From assembly GCA_963730395.1 (NCBI GenBank), contig CAVSSK010000011.1, forward strand, positions 248,001 through 312,000: DNA of 64,000 nt, read 5' to 3'. This DNA comes from Bog-473 sp963730395 (lineage in GTDB: Bacteria; Actinomycetota; Acidimicrobiia; Acidimicrobiales; RAAP-2). Of the stretch, positions 47,936 through 57,718 are shown in pieces (position 1 is the first letter of the stretch; every line of letters starts with the position of its first letter). The translations under genes were made by a program, and so were the position numbers. The notes beneath the pieces are model-generated. The model was not told the origin of the DNA. It did no database searches and was given only the letters and a program-made list of their open reading frames with translations.

Positions 47936-48745
47936 ATGGTGGACGTCTTCAAGGCGCTCTCAGACCCGACGCGTCGTCACCTGCTGGATCGCCTGAACGA
48001 CCGCAATGGACAGAGCCTGCGGGAACTCTCCGAGGGCCTGGGCATGGCCCGTCAGTCCGTGAGCAAGCACCTGGCGATCCTCGAAGCAGCCAATCTCGTG
48101 TCGACGATCCGCCAGGGTCGAGAGAAGCTGCACTATCTCAACGCGGTGCCAATCAACGATATCGCTGAACGCTGGATCAAGCGGTACGACCAAGAACGAG
48201 TCCGGGCCCTGTCGGACTTGAAGCGAGCCCTGGAGGACACGCCGATGGAAAAACCGGAATTCGTCTACACGACTTACATCAGGACCACACCCGAACGTTT
48301 GTGGCAGGCACTGACCGAACCGTCGTTCACCCGTCGTTGGTGGCAGACCACCTTCGAAACGGACTGGAAGGTGGGGTCACCTATGGTGTGGGACAACAAC
48401 GGCATCATCATCGCCGACCCAGAACAGATCGTTCTCGAATCCGATCCGTATCGGAGACTCGCCTACAGGTGGCATACCTTTACACCGGAGCTGAATGAGC
48501 GTGCTCAATTTGGAGATGAGGTGTTTGCCAAGCTCTCAAGCGAGCGTCGTTCACGAGTTGCCTTCGAAATCGAGCCGGTTGGTGAGCTGGTCAAACTGAC
48601 CGTCGTTCATGACGACTTCGAGCCCGGAAGCACTGCGGCAACGATGGTGCGGAACGGCTGGCCTGTGTTCGTTTCCAGCCTGAAGACGCTTCTCGAAACG
48701 GGTGAGCCCCTCGCCTCCACCCGGGTCAAAAGGGAGGCGGAATGA
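47936..48745 (+). CDS. ArsR-type regulator fused to SRPBCC domain
   Basis: 269 residues. The N-terminal winged helix (VFKALSDPTRRHLLDRL, RQSVSKHLAILEAANLV, residues 4-80) is an ArsR/SmtB HTH without an obvious cysteine metal site. The C-terminal part (105-265) is AHSA1-like: FVYTTYIRTTPERLWQALT, WWQTTFETDW, PVFVSSLKTLLETGEPL. A ligand caught by the SRPBCC domain may change DNA binding. The likely target is its own promoter at 47378. Confidence 0.88.
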   Translation: MVDVFKALSDPTRRHLLDRLNDRNGQSLRELSEGLGMARQSVSKHLAILEAANLVSTIRQGREKLHYLNAVPINDIAERWIKRYDQERVRALSDLKRALEDTPMEKPEFVYTTYIRTTPERLWQALTEPSFTRRWWQTTFETDWKVGSPMVWDNNGIIIADPEQIVLESDPYRRLAYRWHTFTPELNERAQFGDEVFAKLSSERRSRVAFEIEPVGELVKLTVVHDDFEPGSTAATMVRNGWPVFVSSLKTLLETGEPLASTRVKREAE

Positions 48746-48962
48746 ATCTGACCTGTCGTGCTCCGGGCCGGGCCGGGCAGGTCGCGCCCCCAACGTCGGG
48801 AATGGGCCAACCCCGCCCCGCCTGCCCGGTAGGGACTACGCCCACAACGTGGATCCTGGTTGGCGTATGGTCCAACGTGAACGTGGACGACCTGAGCCGG
48901 CCTGTTCGGGAGGTCCGAGCCGTTCTCCCGCCCTGGTGTGGTTGGGTGAGACCGAAGGCGGG

Positions 48963-48982
48963 CTGAGATCCCCGAGTCTCAG
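48963..48982. terminator. Short hairpin between convergent genes
   Basis: CTGAGA and TCTCAG, separated by eight bases, form a 6-bp stem between the convergent ArsR-SRPBCC and DDN-family genes. There is no T run, so it is a weak terminator candidate. Confidence 0.3.
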
Positions 48983-49028
48983 ATCGGGTGCCGCGAGCGG
49001 CCACGGCGGCGCAGTGGTCGTGAACCGC

Positions 49029-49571
49029 TCAGGCCCTGGGGTGCAACAAGAACATCCTTGGCACGCGGTCCCCACAGGTCTCCAGATACCTGGCGTAGCC
49101 CGCATACACCGCGCAGAAACGAGGCCAGTTCCTGTCCCAACCGGCCTGGTCGACGAGCTCAGCCTCGACGGCGACGCGGACTTGGCTGACCTCGATGTCA
49201 GCCCGGGGATGGGCAAGCAGGTTCGCCGTCCATGCCGGGTGGGTGAACTGCCCGAAGTTGGTACCGACGACCACGAAATCGTCGCCATCACGTACGTAGA
49301 GCAGCGGCGACGTGCGCACCAAGCCGGACTTGACGCCGGTGGTATCCAGCAGCAAACCCGGAAGCCCATAGAGGCGGGTCATCGTGCGACCGCCCCGGCT
49401 CCGCATCACCCACGGATCCACCTTGGGCCCTAACCGACGATACAGAGCGATGAACCCCTTCGTCGGCCCGAGTCTGCGGAAGACGCGTGTCATCAGGGTG
49501 CTGTGGACTGACTGCTCGAACTCTGCGATCTCGTCGAGCCGCGTCGCGAGTTCGGTGTCCGCAGACGTCAT
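49029..49571 (-). CDS. Deazaflavin-dependent nitroreductase family protein
   Basis: 180 residues from ATG 49571. The C-terminal two thirds is the DDN/Rv3547-like split barrel: LLLDTTGVKSGLVRTSPLLYV, VVVGTNFGQFTHPAWTANLLAHP. These proteins bind F420 (or heme/FMN in relatives) and reduce quinones or nitro compounds. The N-terminal helix (TELATRLDEIAEFEQSVHS) is family-typical. It is convergent with the ArsR-SRPBCC gene. Confidence 0.87.
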   Translation of the reverse strand: MTSADTELATRLDEIAEFEQSVHSTLMTRVFRRLGPTKGFIALYRRLGPKVDPWVMRSRGGRTMTRLYGLPGLLLDTTGVKSGLVRTSPLLYVRDGDDFVVVGTNFGQFTHPAWTANLLAHPRADIEVSQVRVAVEAELVDQAGWDRNWPRFCAVYAGYARYLETCGDRVPRMFLLHPRA

Positions 49572-49750
49572 ACGTCCATTGGAGCACAAACCGGTCTCCC
49601 GTGCTCACTCGGGGACGTCTGCGCCGTTGAAGGCGAGTGAGAGCCGCATAGACGACTGCGTATCCCTGGTGGCCGCGTGACCGGTCCCTGCACTGTGAGG
49701 GCGGGGGTGCGCAGCCGGCCAGAGTGCCTCACTCGGGGCATGATTCTGGG

Positions 49751-50611
49751 ATGGTGGTGTCGGGCTCCGAGCGGCATCGCCTCCGTAGAGGCTTCAACGA
49801 CGACGCCCACGCGTACGACCGGACAAGACCCATCTGTCCGACCGAACTCTTCGACGACGTCTTTGCACTGACCGACTTGGCGCCGGGCAAGCGGGTACTG
49901 GAAATCGGCGCCGGCACCGGACAGGCATCACTCGCTCTCGCCCAGCGTGGCCTGGCGATCACAGCTCTCGAGTTGGGTCCAGGGCTGGCCGAACTGGCGA
50001 GGGAGAATCTCGCCCGCTTCGATACCGTCGAGGTAGTCACCGGTTCCCTCGAGGACTGGGAACCTCCCGGGCGATCATTTGACGCAGTCGTGGCCTTCAA
50101 CTCATTGCACTGGATTGACCCAGAGCTTCGTTACGTCAAACCCGCCGGTGTGCTGAGGCCGAGTGGATACCTGATCGTGGCCGGGTGCAGATGGGCCGTC
50201 CCGAGCGATGCCCAGCCCTTCTGGCGGGACGTCCAGGAGGATTACCGGGCGGTCGGGGCAAAGGGGGACCCGCCTCCAACTCCCGGAGCCATCGGGACGC
50301 AACACCTACCTGTGGACGCTCTGCAGTACTTCGAGGAGGTGGCGGCTCGTCGCTATCCGTTCACCGCCGAGTACACAGCAAGCGACTACGTGGTGAACCT
50401 CGGGACCCAAACTGTGAGCAAGGAACTGGGCGAGGACGCGAGAGGGCAGTTCTTGGCGAGAGTGGAAGCTCGCCTCTCCCGCCTCGGATCACCGAACTTG
50501 ACGGCGTGGTTCGTCGGTCTGATGACCGTTGGCAGGCTCCGCAGCGACGAACCAGCCGCGACTCACAACGGTCGCCCGCACACTGGGCGCCCACGGTCGC
50601 CGGGCCCATGA
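49751..50611 (+). CDS. Class I SAM-dependent methyltransferase
   Basis: 286 residues from ATG 49751. The glycine-rich motif I is VLEIGAGTGQASLALAQRG, followed by ALELGPGLAELARENLA, VVTGSLEDWEPPGRSFD (motif II region) and a typical NSLHWIDPE (motif III). The last 100 residues are the substrate-side domain. The C-terminal tail becomes Arg/Pro-rich and may be longer than needed. It is convergent with the dioxygenase. Confidence 0.87.
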   Translation: MVVSGSERHRLRRGFNDDAHAYDRTRPICPTELFDDVFALTDLAPGKRVLEIGAGTGQASLALAQRGLAITALELGPGLAELARENLARFDTVEVVTGSLEDWEPPGRSFDAVVAFNSLHWIDPELRYVKPAGVLRPSGYLIVAGCRWAVPSDAQPFWRDVQEDYRAVGAKGDPPPTPGAIGTQHLPVDALQYFEEVAARRYPFTAEYTASDYVVNLGTQTVSKELGEDARGQFLARVEARLSRLGSPNLTAWFVGLMTVGRLRSDEPAATHNGRPHTGRPRSPGP

Positions 50612-50614
50612 CCG

Positions 50615-51505
50615 TTAGCCGGCCCGCAAATCGCCTTGCCACCGGGTGACATCGAGTCCGGGATAGCGGGTTGCGACGCCATCCAGGGTCTCTGGGGTCC
50701 AGTACGGATGGCCCGGTGGAGGGAACCCGAAGAGGAGCAGCTGGCGTACGGTCGCCTGTTCCACGAAGGGCCGCCAGTCTGGGTGAAATGACTGGTCACC
50801 CCAGGCGTGACGGGAGGTCCACGTGTTGTCCGTGTGCCGGTAGCTCACATGGATGCTGAAGCGTGCGGCGCGTGGTGCCGTCAACTCGGTCCCTCGGTGG
50901 AACGTATCGGTGCTGTAGGCGGCAACGGTTCCCGCTGGGCCAGCCCCGGAGATTTCATTGTCGTAGAGCTCGGCCTGCTCGCCACGCGCGTAGACGTGGG
51001 GTAGAGCCGGAAGGCCCGCCGTGTCAGTGAGCGGGACGAAATGAGTCGGGCCCAGGTCCTCGGTCACGTCGCTCAACCAGACGAAGAGCTCGAGGCCACG
51101 CCACCGGATGTCCCTCGATGGAGCGAGCGGTGTGTGGTTCAGGTAGTCGCGGTGATGCTCCTGCTCGTAGGTCGCTGCACCGGAGTATTTGACCCAGAGC
51201 TCCGAGGCGTAGATCCGAATGTCCTCCGTTCCGAAAGCGGTCTCGACGAATTCGATGACCTTGTCGTGCACGGCGAGGTTGCACAGGGGAACGGTCGGAA
51301 ATGGGAAGGGGATCACGCCGCCATATTCGTCTCCGGTATAGACGCGGTTGCGCTCGCTCGCTGGATCTTCGTGATATTCGTCAGCTGTTGGGTAGACCGA
51401 GGTCAGGCCGGCTGTGGCCAACTCCAGATCGGGCCCCGCGAGGTATCCGGGCAAGACAACGAAACCGTCACGACGCCAGTCGGCAGCAGCAGCGACGAGG
51501 TCCAT
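50615..51505 (-). CDS. Phytanoyl-CoA dioxygenase (PhyH) family protein
   Basis: 296 residues from ATG 51505. An Fe(II)/2-oxoglutarate oxygenase with the HxD ligands in EHHRDYLNH and the distal histidine in STDTFHRGTELTAPRAARFSIHVSYR, which also includes the 2-oxoglutarate-binding arginine. The N-terminus RRDGFVVLPGYL is a family hallmark. Substrate unknown; members hydroxylate lipid or small-molecule carbon. Confidence 0.86.
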   Translation of the reverse strand: MDLVAAAADWRRDGFVVLPGYLAGPDLELATAGLTSVYPTADEYHEDPASERNRVYTGDEYGGVIPFPFPTVPLCNLAVHDKVIEFVETAFGTEDIRIYASELWVKYSGAATYEQEHHRDYLNHTPLAPSRDIRWRGLELFVWLSDVTEDLGPTHFVPLTDTAGLPALPHVYARGEQAELYDNEISGAGPAGTVAAYSTDTFHRGTELTAPRAARFSIHVSYRHTDNTWTSRHAWGDQSFHPDWRPFVEQATVRQLLLFGFPPPGHPYWTPETLDGVATRYPGLDVTRWQGDLRAG

Positions 51506-51674
51506 GATCGGAGAATGCCACACCGTGCCACCGCAGTTGGTCCGGAGAACTTCTGTCTGGACACGTGCCCCGCGACGGGACGGCAGGACAGCTGGTGCGA
51601 CGGGGCAGCCCGCTGGCCGATCGCCAATCCTCGGATCACTCAACTTGCGGTGCGGTTGTGCCGATAATGGGCCC

Positions 51675-53039
51675 ATGGACCCGCTGCGTCGCCACGGGAG
51701 GCGATCGGTGGTCGCAGCGCTTTCGACCGTCGTGACGAGGACGACGCTGATCGGGGCCCTCCTCCTCTGTGTGGCGGCAGGGGGCGCGTCGCTGGTGGTC
51801 GAGACGCACCCCGCGGCGGCGGCCACGACGGGCGACCAGATCGCGGCCTTCGCCGCCTCTCAGGTCGGCGTGCCGTACTGCGACGGCGGCGGAGGGATCA
51901 ACGGCCCCACCAATGGCGGCGTCAACGAGGCGGGCTGCGGCCCGGGGGTCAAGGGCTTCGACTGCATGAGCCTGGTGCAGTACGCCGTCTACCAGGCGAC
52001 CGGCATCGCCCTGCCGGGTGATGGGAGCCAGCCCAAGGGGGTCGGGACGGTCATCGCCCGAGCGGGCACGATCGCCGAGGACACGGCCGCCCTGCTGCCG
52101 GGCGACGCCGTCTACTGGGGCGGGAGTGGCCTCGACGGGTTCGCTCACTCGGGCATCTACGCCGGCAACGGCAACGTGTGGGACGCCATCGGCGTCAACC
52201 AACCGGTCCAGACCCACACCATGGCCTACCTGAGCACGATCTACACCTACGACGGCGCCATCCGGTACTGGACTCCCTCGACCACCACGTCCGGCGGGCT
52301 CGTGATGCCGGTGGTCGGAATCGCATCGACGCCGGACGGGAGCGGCTACTGGTTGGCCGACGCCGCCGGTGGGGTGTCGCCGCACGGCTCAGCCGTCAGC
52401 TACGGGTCACTGGCCGGTCGTCCGCTGAATGCCCCCATCGCCCACATCGTCTCGACATCGGACGGCCTCGGCTACTGGCTGGTGGCCAGCGACGGCGGCA
52501 TCTTCGCCTTCGGCGACGCCACGTTCCTCGGTTCGATGGGGAGCAGCCGCCTCAATGCCCCGGTCGTGGACATGGCCCCCACACCCGACGGCCACGGCTA
52601 CTGGCTCGTCGCCAGTGACGGCGGGATCTTCTCATTCGGCGATGCGAGGTTCCATGGTTCGATGGGTGGCCAGCACCTGAACCAGCCGATCGTGGGGATG
52701 AGCGCGGACGACGCCACCGGTGGCTACTGGCTGGTGGCCACCGACGGCGGGATCTTCTCGTACGACGCACCCTTCCTGGGCAGTACCGGTTCCATCCGAC
52801 TCGCAAAGCCCGTCAACGGGATGGCTTCCCTCGCCGACGGCCAGGGGTACTGGTTCGTGGCGTCAGACGGCGGGATCTTCAATGAGGGAACGGCCCGCTT
52901 CCAGGGTTCGATGGGCGGATCGACCCTCAACGCAGCGGTCGTGGGCATGGCCGCCGATCTCGCCACCGGGGGATACTGGTTGCTGGCGAGCGACGGCGGC
53001 ATCTTTAGCTTCGGTGCTCCGTACCTTGGTGCCGGGTGA
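51675..53039 (+). CDS. Secreted NlpC/P60 peptidase with GYWLVASDGG repeats
   Basis: 454 residues. A signal peptide (TTLIGALLLCVAAGGASLVV) is followed by an NlpC/P60 domain (about 50-205) with the catalytic cysteine in KGFDCMSLVQYAVYQ and histidine in DGFAHSGIYAGNG. It probably cleaves peptidoglycan stem peptides. The rest is about six repeats of 42-43 residues with the core GYWLVASDGGIFSFGDARF and GSMGG..LN.PVVGM. The repeats match those of the gene at 36334 and at the window end. The repeat part may fold as a propeller for wall or glycan binding. Confidence 0.88.
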   Translation: MDPLRRHGRRSVVAALSTVVTRTTLIGALLLCVAAGGASLVVETHPAAAATTGDQIAAFAASQVGVPYCDGGGGINGPTNGGVNEAGCGPGVKGFDCMSLVQYAVYQATGIALPGDGSQPKGVGTVIARAGTIAEDTAALLPGDAVYWGGSGLDGFAHSGIYAGNGNVWDAIGVNQPVQTHTMAYLSTIYTYDGAIRYWTPSTTTSGGLVMPVVGIASTPDGSGYWLADAAGGVSPHGSAVSYGSLAGRPLNAPIAHIVSTSDGLGYWLVASDGGIFAFGDATFLGSMGSSRLNAPVVDMAPTPDGHGYWLVASDGGIFSFGDARFHGSMGGQHLNQPIVGMSADDATGGYWLVATDGGIFSYDAPFLGSTGSIRLAKPVNGMASLADGQGYWFVASDGGIFNEGTARFQGSMGGSTLNAAVVGMAADLATGGYWLLASDGGIFSFGAPYLGAG

Positions 53040-53399
53040 CAGGACCGGGTGACGACCGTACGGGGGCGATCGGGGCCTGAGCCAACTGACTCCGAGCTCA
53101 CTGACACAGTCGGCTCCGGCCTGACAGGGCCTCGCGGGGCTCGTCCGGGGGACGACGACTTCCGCTCCAGGGACATTCTGAAGCGGACATGACGGCCCGC
53201 CGTGCGCTGGCTTCGGTGCACGCGGCAGAGCCCGAGACCAGGGCGACCGCCCGCGACAGCGCCGGGTGTACCCTCGTCATGGCTCATTTCGAGCCAGCAG
53301 TGTCCCGCTTACGGTGACAAGATCGAGAGTCCTGATGGGTCCCAATGCCAACGGGTGGGCGTGCACGGCCGACCATTGCAAACTGTGTGAACCTGCGTC
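53040..53399. other. Gap without a recognised gene
   Basis: No domain, RNA or strong hairpin seen on either strand. Confidence 0.4.
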
Positions 53400-53669
53400 A
53401 TGACCGGTGAGTACGACACTGGAATGGATCTTCTCGTCGAGTCTGCCAATGCGCTCGAAATGGCAGCCGGTGCGTGTGAGAGCGCGGAAGACGCGGCGCG
53501 CCTCTTCGGGCTGGCGGACCGGATCCACAGCTACCTGGCCATGAGCCGTCCCACGACGACCCTTGGAATGCCCCGGATTGTCTCCGACAACGCCCGGCTC
53601 ACGGATGACGACGTGATTCATCGAACGGGAGAGTTCAACAAGTCCCACATACGCATCCTGTCCGACTGA
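53400..53669 (+). CDS. Small hypothetical protein
   Basis: 89 residues, ATG start. It contains GMDLLVESANALEMAAGACES and AARLFGLADRIHSYLAMSR; helical, possibly a four-helix-type small domain. No family assigned. No close neighbour. Confidence 0.5.
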   Translation: MTGEYDTGMDLLVESANALEMAAGACESAEDAARLFGLADRIHSYLAMSRPTTTLGMPRIVSDNARLTDDDVIHRTGEFNKSHIRILSD

Positions 53670-53813
53670 CAATCCGTCGGGCGTGCCCCGAGGACACCTG
53701 TCTGGACCTGTTTCCACACGCGCCGAGTCGCAGCTACCCAGGCCGTGACCAGTGCAATCCGCTCCTCGTCTTCGCAGGACTCTTGGGCGGGTATCCCGTT
53801 CGCCCGGGCCGAG

Positions 53814-54308
53814 TCACCGAGCCACACCCACTCTCGGAATGGCCTTGATCATCTGCAGGGCCGGGTTCTCGGCGTCCCACAGGTCTCGGAACTCCTCGAG
53901 TGGTCGGAAGCCGTACGCGAGATAGAACGCTCGCGTCTTGTCGTATCCCTCGTCGGGCTTGCTCGGAGCCAGCGTCTTCACTTGGAGGAACTCCACGCCG
54001 TCCGTGGCCAGCGCGGCCTCTGCATGTCTGAGCAACGCCCGGCCGATGCCCTGGCGATGATATTCCGGCAGCACCGCCATCACGTAGACCTCGGCGGCGT
54101 ACCGGCTATGTCTCACGAGCGTGAGAAGCCCGACGTCCTCGTCTCCGAGAGATGCGACAAGGGTGGGCGACCGGTCGGCTGCGGCGACGTAGCCCTCAAC
54201 TGAGGCCGGGATGCCGAACCACGTCGGGAGCGCTTTCAGGATCCGGCGGCAGGTTTCGCCGGCCCCGACCGGTTGATCCCGTATCCGAAGGTCTCCAACC
54301 GGGGCCAC
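53814..54308 (-). CDS. GNAT family N-acetyltransferase
   Basis: About 164 residues from GTG 54308, with ATG 54365 as a longer alternative. The acetyl-CoA-binding motif A is VLPEYHRQGIGRALLRHAE. VGLLTLVRHSRYAAEVYVMAV precedes it, and FYLAYGFRPLEEF follows as motif B. The start VGDLRIRDQPVGAGETCRRIL is as expected for the family. Substrate unknown. Confidence 0.85.
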   Translation of the reverse strand: MAPVGDLRIRDQPVGAGETCRRILKALPTWFGIPASVEGYVAAADRSPTLVASLGDEDVGLLTLVRHSRYAAEVYVMAVLPEYHRQGIGRALLRHAEAALATDGVEFLQVKTLAPSKPDEGYDKTRAFYLAYGFRPLEEFRDLWDAENPALQMIKAIPRVGVAR

Positions 54309-54522
54309 CGGTACAGCATGCCTCGGGCGTGCACTCGGGTGGCCCACGCTGGACGGTCGGGGCATCGTGCCGCGGGGGCCACGCCGGCTGGGTACGGATC
54401 GTTTCACCCACGCAAAGAAGAAGCGAGGGCTGCGGAGGTGTTCCGTCCGCGGCGGCGATGTTCGGGTGACCAGCGTCGACGGCCGAAACGGCCGGCCTCG
54501 ACGCCCCGACCTGGTTGCGCCG

Positions 54523-55731
54523 CTAAGGCGTGGGCGAGCTCCCGGCCAACAGTGCGTAGATCTCGACCATGGGAGCGGTCCCGTTGACACCGTACTGAGG
54601 GTCGATCAGCCCGGTTCCGGCTTGGCGTTGCGTCCACATGGTGGAGGCGAAGCTCTGGGCCTCGGAGGCGTACGCAGCGTTGGGCACGACCTGATTGAGC
54701 AGGAACAGGTTGCGGAAGTAGATGGCGTTGAACGCCGGCCCCTGGTTGACGAGCGTCGTTCCGGTGCCGAAGTAGGCCGCGGCTGCGGCCGCCGTCTGCT
54801 GCGCTTGGCTCAGGTAGGTGCCGTTCCCCGTCAGCTGGTACAGCAAGACGCCTGCGCCCACCATCACGCCCTGGTTGTAGCTCCAGATCGTCGTGTTGAC
54901 CGTCCCGTTCGGGTTCACGTGGTCGTTGTACAGGCCGCTCGTGGTTCCGAGGCAGCTGACGACCCACTGGTACATCTTCGACGCCCATGCCAGGTCCGAG
55001 GTGTTCCCGGTGAGTCGGTCCAGCTCGAGCGCGAGCGCTGCACCGGCTCCATTGGCGGTGGTGTTGCGCTGGCTTCCCGCAACGTCCTCCCAGAAGATGC
55101 CTCCGGGGCAACCGTCCGTGCTGTTGGTGTCCCACCCGGAGATGATGAAGTTGAGCTGGCTCTGGGCCAGGGTCAGATCGGCCCGGTTCGATGTGAGCAG
55201 GTAGGCGTGGATCAGGTTCAGCCCGACCCACCCGTTGTCGTCGTAGTAGGTCGCACCGCCCGGTCCGAGCGGCGGCGCCACGGCGGACTGGTAGGCGGGC
55301 GGCTGGGCGGCGCCCGTGGGGGAGACCTCCGACGGGTCGGCGTAGCGGCCGAGACCTGTCTGGCGGGCGGCGACGTCAGAGGAGTAGTGAGCACCGTTCG
55401 GGGCGCCGTACAGGAAGACAGTCCCGGCGAAGGCGTTGGTGAACGGCCACAGGCACGAGTAGGTGCCGCACGAGTTCGAAGGGCTGCCGCGGTACAGGGA
55501 CTGGCGGGAGGCGTAGAGATTCCATTGGAGCGCGTTGTAGGTCGCCACCGCCTCCTGCTGGTCGGTCGAGGTGGCCGAGGCGGCCTGAGCTCGTCCGCCC
55601 GGCGGCGCGGCCGCGGCGGTCGCAGCGGTCGCGGCGAGTGCGAGGCAGGCGACCGCGGCGCCGCCCAGGGCGTGCATCCAGGACCAGCGCTTCGCAGAGG
55701 AGGTCGGGAGTGACGTGGGGGCATGCACCAT
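54523..55731 (-). CDS. Secreted GH76 family protein (alpha-1,6-mannanase-like)
   Basis: 402 residues. A signal peptide (MHALGGAAVACLALAATAAT region) leads to a glycoside hydrolase family 76 (alpha/alpha)6 domain. The paired aspartate motif YYDDNGWVGLNLIHAY (about residue 130) is the catalytic signature. Later are GCPGGIFWEDVAGSQRNTTANG and LYNDHVNPNGTVNTTIWSYNQGVMVGAG. GH76 enzymes cleave alpha-1,6-mannan; here an actinobacterial cell-wall mannan or plant/fungal mannan is plausible. ATG 55731 is chosen over upstream starts because the signal follows it. Confidence 0.9.
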   Translation of the reverse strand: MVHAPTSLPTSSAKRWSWMHALGGAAVACLALAATAATAAAAPPGGRAQAASATSTDQQEAVATYNALQWNLYASRQSLYRGSPSNSCGTYSCLWPFTNAFAGTVFLYGAPNGAHYSSDVAARQTGLGRYADPSEVSPTGAAQPPAYQSAVAPPLGPGGATYYDDNGWVGLNLIHAYLLTSNRADLTLAQSQLNFIISGWDTNSTDGCPGGIFWEDVAGSQRNTTANGAGAALALELDRLTGNTSDLAWASKMYQWVVSCLGTTSGLYNDHVNPNGTVNTTIWSYNQGVMVGAGVLLYQLTGNGTYLSQAQQTAAAAAAYFGTGTTLVNQGPAFNAIYFRNLFLLNQVVPNAAYASEAQSFASTMWTQRQAGTGLIDPQYGVNGTAPMVEIYALLAGSSPTP

Positions 55732-55847
55732 CGGAACCTCGATTCGGACGCTCCCGCGGACCGTACACCCCCATTGCGGGGGTGAACAAGGTCTTTGGCC
55801 ATGTCGATGGTTGCGGGAGCAGCCGGCCCGGACGACCCCGGTGCGCC

Positions 55848-56624
55848 TCACCGCCCGGTCCAGCGCGGCGGGCGGCGCTCGGCTGCGGCCTGACGCCCTT
55901 CGGCCGCGTCCTGGGTTCGGCCGGCGACATGGCGCATGGTCTCGCCGAAGCGGATGGCCTCCAGCGTCGCCATGTGGCGAGATCGCATCGCCATCTCCTT
56001 CATCGCTCGTTGCGCCAGGGGCGCTCCGGTGAGAAGGCGTCTCGCCAGCGCATTCGCCTCGTCGAGCAGAGTGTCGTGGGGGACGACCCTCCAGGCGAGA
56101 CCCATGGCGACGGCTCGCTCGGCGTCGATGCGCTCCCCCGTGAGCAACAGCTCCATGGCATCGGCCCAGTTGATGCGTTGCGGCAGGCGTATCGATGCCA
56201 CGATTGCCGGGACTCCGAGGCTCACCTCTGGGAGACCGAACTCGGCTCGGTCACTGGCCAGGACGAAATCGCACCAGCTGGCAAGGGTGAGCCCGTAACC
56301 GAGGCAGTACCCGTTCACGGCGGCGATGATCGGCTTGAAGATCTCCCACCCGCTCTCGAAGGAATTCAGCGTCGGCTTCTCCCAGAAGGTGCCTGCGAAT
56401 TCCCCCGTTGACCCGGCTCCGTCGCGCAGGTCCGCGCCGACGCAGAAGGCTCGTCCCGCACCGGTCACGATGGCCACCCATGCGTCCTCGTCGTCACGGA
56501 AACGTGCGAAGGCGTCGTTGAGGTCGCGCCTCATCTCGCCGTTGATGGCGTTGAGAACATGGGGCCGGTTGTAGGTGATGGTGGCGACATGCCCATCGAG
56601 TCGGAAAGTGGCGGCATCACCCAC
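55848..56624 (-). CDS. Enoyl-CoA hydratase/isomerase family protein
   Basis: 258 residues from GTG 56624. Crotonase fold: NRPHVLNAINGEMRRDL, VGADLRDG, the oxyanion-hole block AAVNGYCLGYGLTLASWCDF, FGLPEVSLGVPAIVASIRLPQ. It acts on acyl-CoA double bonds or thioesters. The usual catalytic Glu of hydratases is seen as LPEVSLGVP. A long upstream extension is rejected: it has no domain. It is divergent from the VOC gene. Confidence 0.9.
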   Translation of the reverse strand: MGDAATFRLDGHVATITYNRPHVLNAINGEMRRDLNDAFARFRDDEDAWVAIVTGAGRAFCVGADLRDGAGSTGEFAGTFWEKPTLNSFESGWEIFKPIIAAVNGYCLGYGLTLASWCDFVLASDRAEFGLPEVSLGVPAIVASIRLPQRINWADAMELLLTGERIDAERAVAMGLAWRVVPHDTLLDEANALARRLLTGAPLAQRAMKEMAMRSRHMATLEAIRFGETMRHVAGRTQDAAEGRQAAAERRPPRWTGR

Positions 56625-56837
56625 GGGGCACCAGTCTGCCCGGTCGGGTACCCGGTCCGCTGAGCAGCTGCCCGTCGAGGATCCGTGGCTCGAGGTCGAC
56701 ACTCCCCGGTCCGCCGGCCTGCTGGGCGCGGGCAGAGGTGTGCTGCCGAGGCGGCCGTCGGGGCACCGGTCGCATCGAGCGCCCTCAACCTCACCGGGCC
56801 GATAATGGGTGCTGGCATCAAGCTGGAGGGAGGCGCC

Positions 56838-57206
56838 ATGGCAGTGCAGCTGAACCACACCATCGTCCCGGTCCGGGACAAGGAGTCGTCGGCCAACTTT
56901 CTCGCTGAGATCCTCGGCCTCGATCCGCCGACGCCCTTCGGGCCGTTTCTGTGCCTCGAGACCGCCAATGGCGTCAGTCTCGACTACGACGACCGAGGGG
57001 CTCCAGAGCACCATCACTACGCCTTCCTCGTCACCGAGGAGGAATTCGACGCCATCTTCACCCGCGTCACAGAACGCGGCCTCACCTATTGGGCTGACCC
57101 CGGGCACCAACAGGAGAACCGCATCAACAACCACGGGCGCGGCTTCTACTTCGAAGATCCCTCCGGTCACAACATGGAGGTACTCACGCGCCCCTACGGC
57201 ACCTGA
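56838..57206 (+). CDS. VOC (glyoxalase-fold) family protein
   Basis: 122 residues. AVQLNHTIVPVRDKESSANF, a beta-alpha-beta start with a metal histidine, then HHYAFLVTEEEFDAIFTRV and YFEDPSGHNMEVLTRPYG, the classic end with a metal ligand. The ATG at 56838 follows GGAGGGAGGC. A glyoxalase/dioxygenase-like role is likely, with an unknown substrate. Confidence 0.88.
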   Translation: MAVQLNHTIVPVRDKESSANFLAEILGLDPPTPFGPFLCLETANGVSLDYDDRGAPEHHHYAFLVTEEEFDAIFTRVTERGLTYWADPGHQQENRINNHGRGFYFEDPSGHNMEVLTRPYGT

Positions 57207-57323
57207 CCCTGTCGCGGTCGCGCCTGCTCAGGCGGCGTGCCCGGCCCTCGCCCGGCACGCCGCGTCGGCCGGCCACGCGAGCCGGGAAGAGGATCGAGAC
57301 ACAGGCGGGAGCTGCACCCACGC

Positions 57324-57365
57324 GAAAGCGCCCGTCCCTCGAATTGACGGGGATCGGGCGCTTTC
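57324..57365 (+). terminator. 11-bp stem terminator-like hairpin
   Basis: GAAAGCGCCCG and CGGGCGCTTTC pair perfectly with a 20-base loop, followed by CTCACTT. It lies about 120 bases downstream of the VOC gene. Confidence 0.65.
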
Positions 57366-57718
57366 CTCACTTGTACTCCGAGAACGGATTGCTCGGGGAA
57401 ATGGCTACCAGTTTGGGCGTCCTTGCCCCTGCCGTTGCAACGCTCCGACTTCGAGCCGCATGCCGTTGGGTTACCTGGGCCTACTGGAATCGCTCCCAGT
57501 CAATCCTCTTTCATCCGCTCTCAGGATGGTCCTTCTCGCATACACCGCATAAGCGCCTCCTTCCGGAACCCTCTCGGATCCCGCACCATCAGTATGCGCT
57601 CGGTGCTGTGCGACTTCCAGGGTCCAATGACCCAGTCCGAGCCGCGCGGCACAGCTGGATCCGGACCCTTCCACGGCGTCGAGGAGTCGGGTTCGCATGG
57701 TCATCCCATCGCCCGGCG
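57366..57718. other. Gap without a recognised gene
   Basis: A minus-strand 77-codon frame and a plus-strand frame are open, but neither shows a known domain or ribosome site. I see no RNA gene. Confidence 0.4.
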
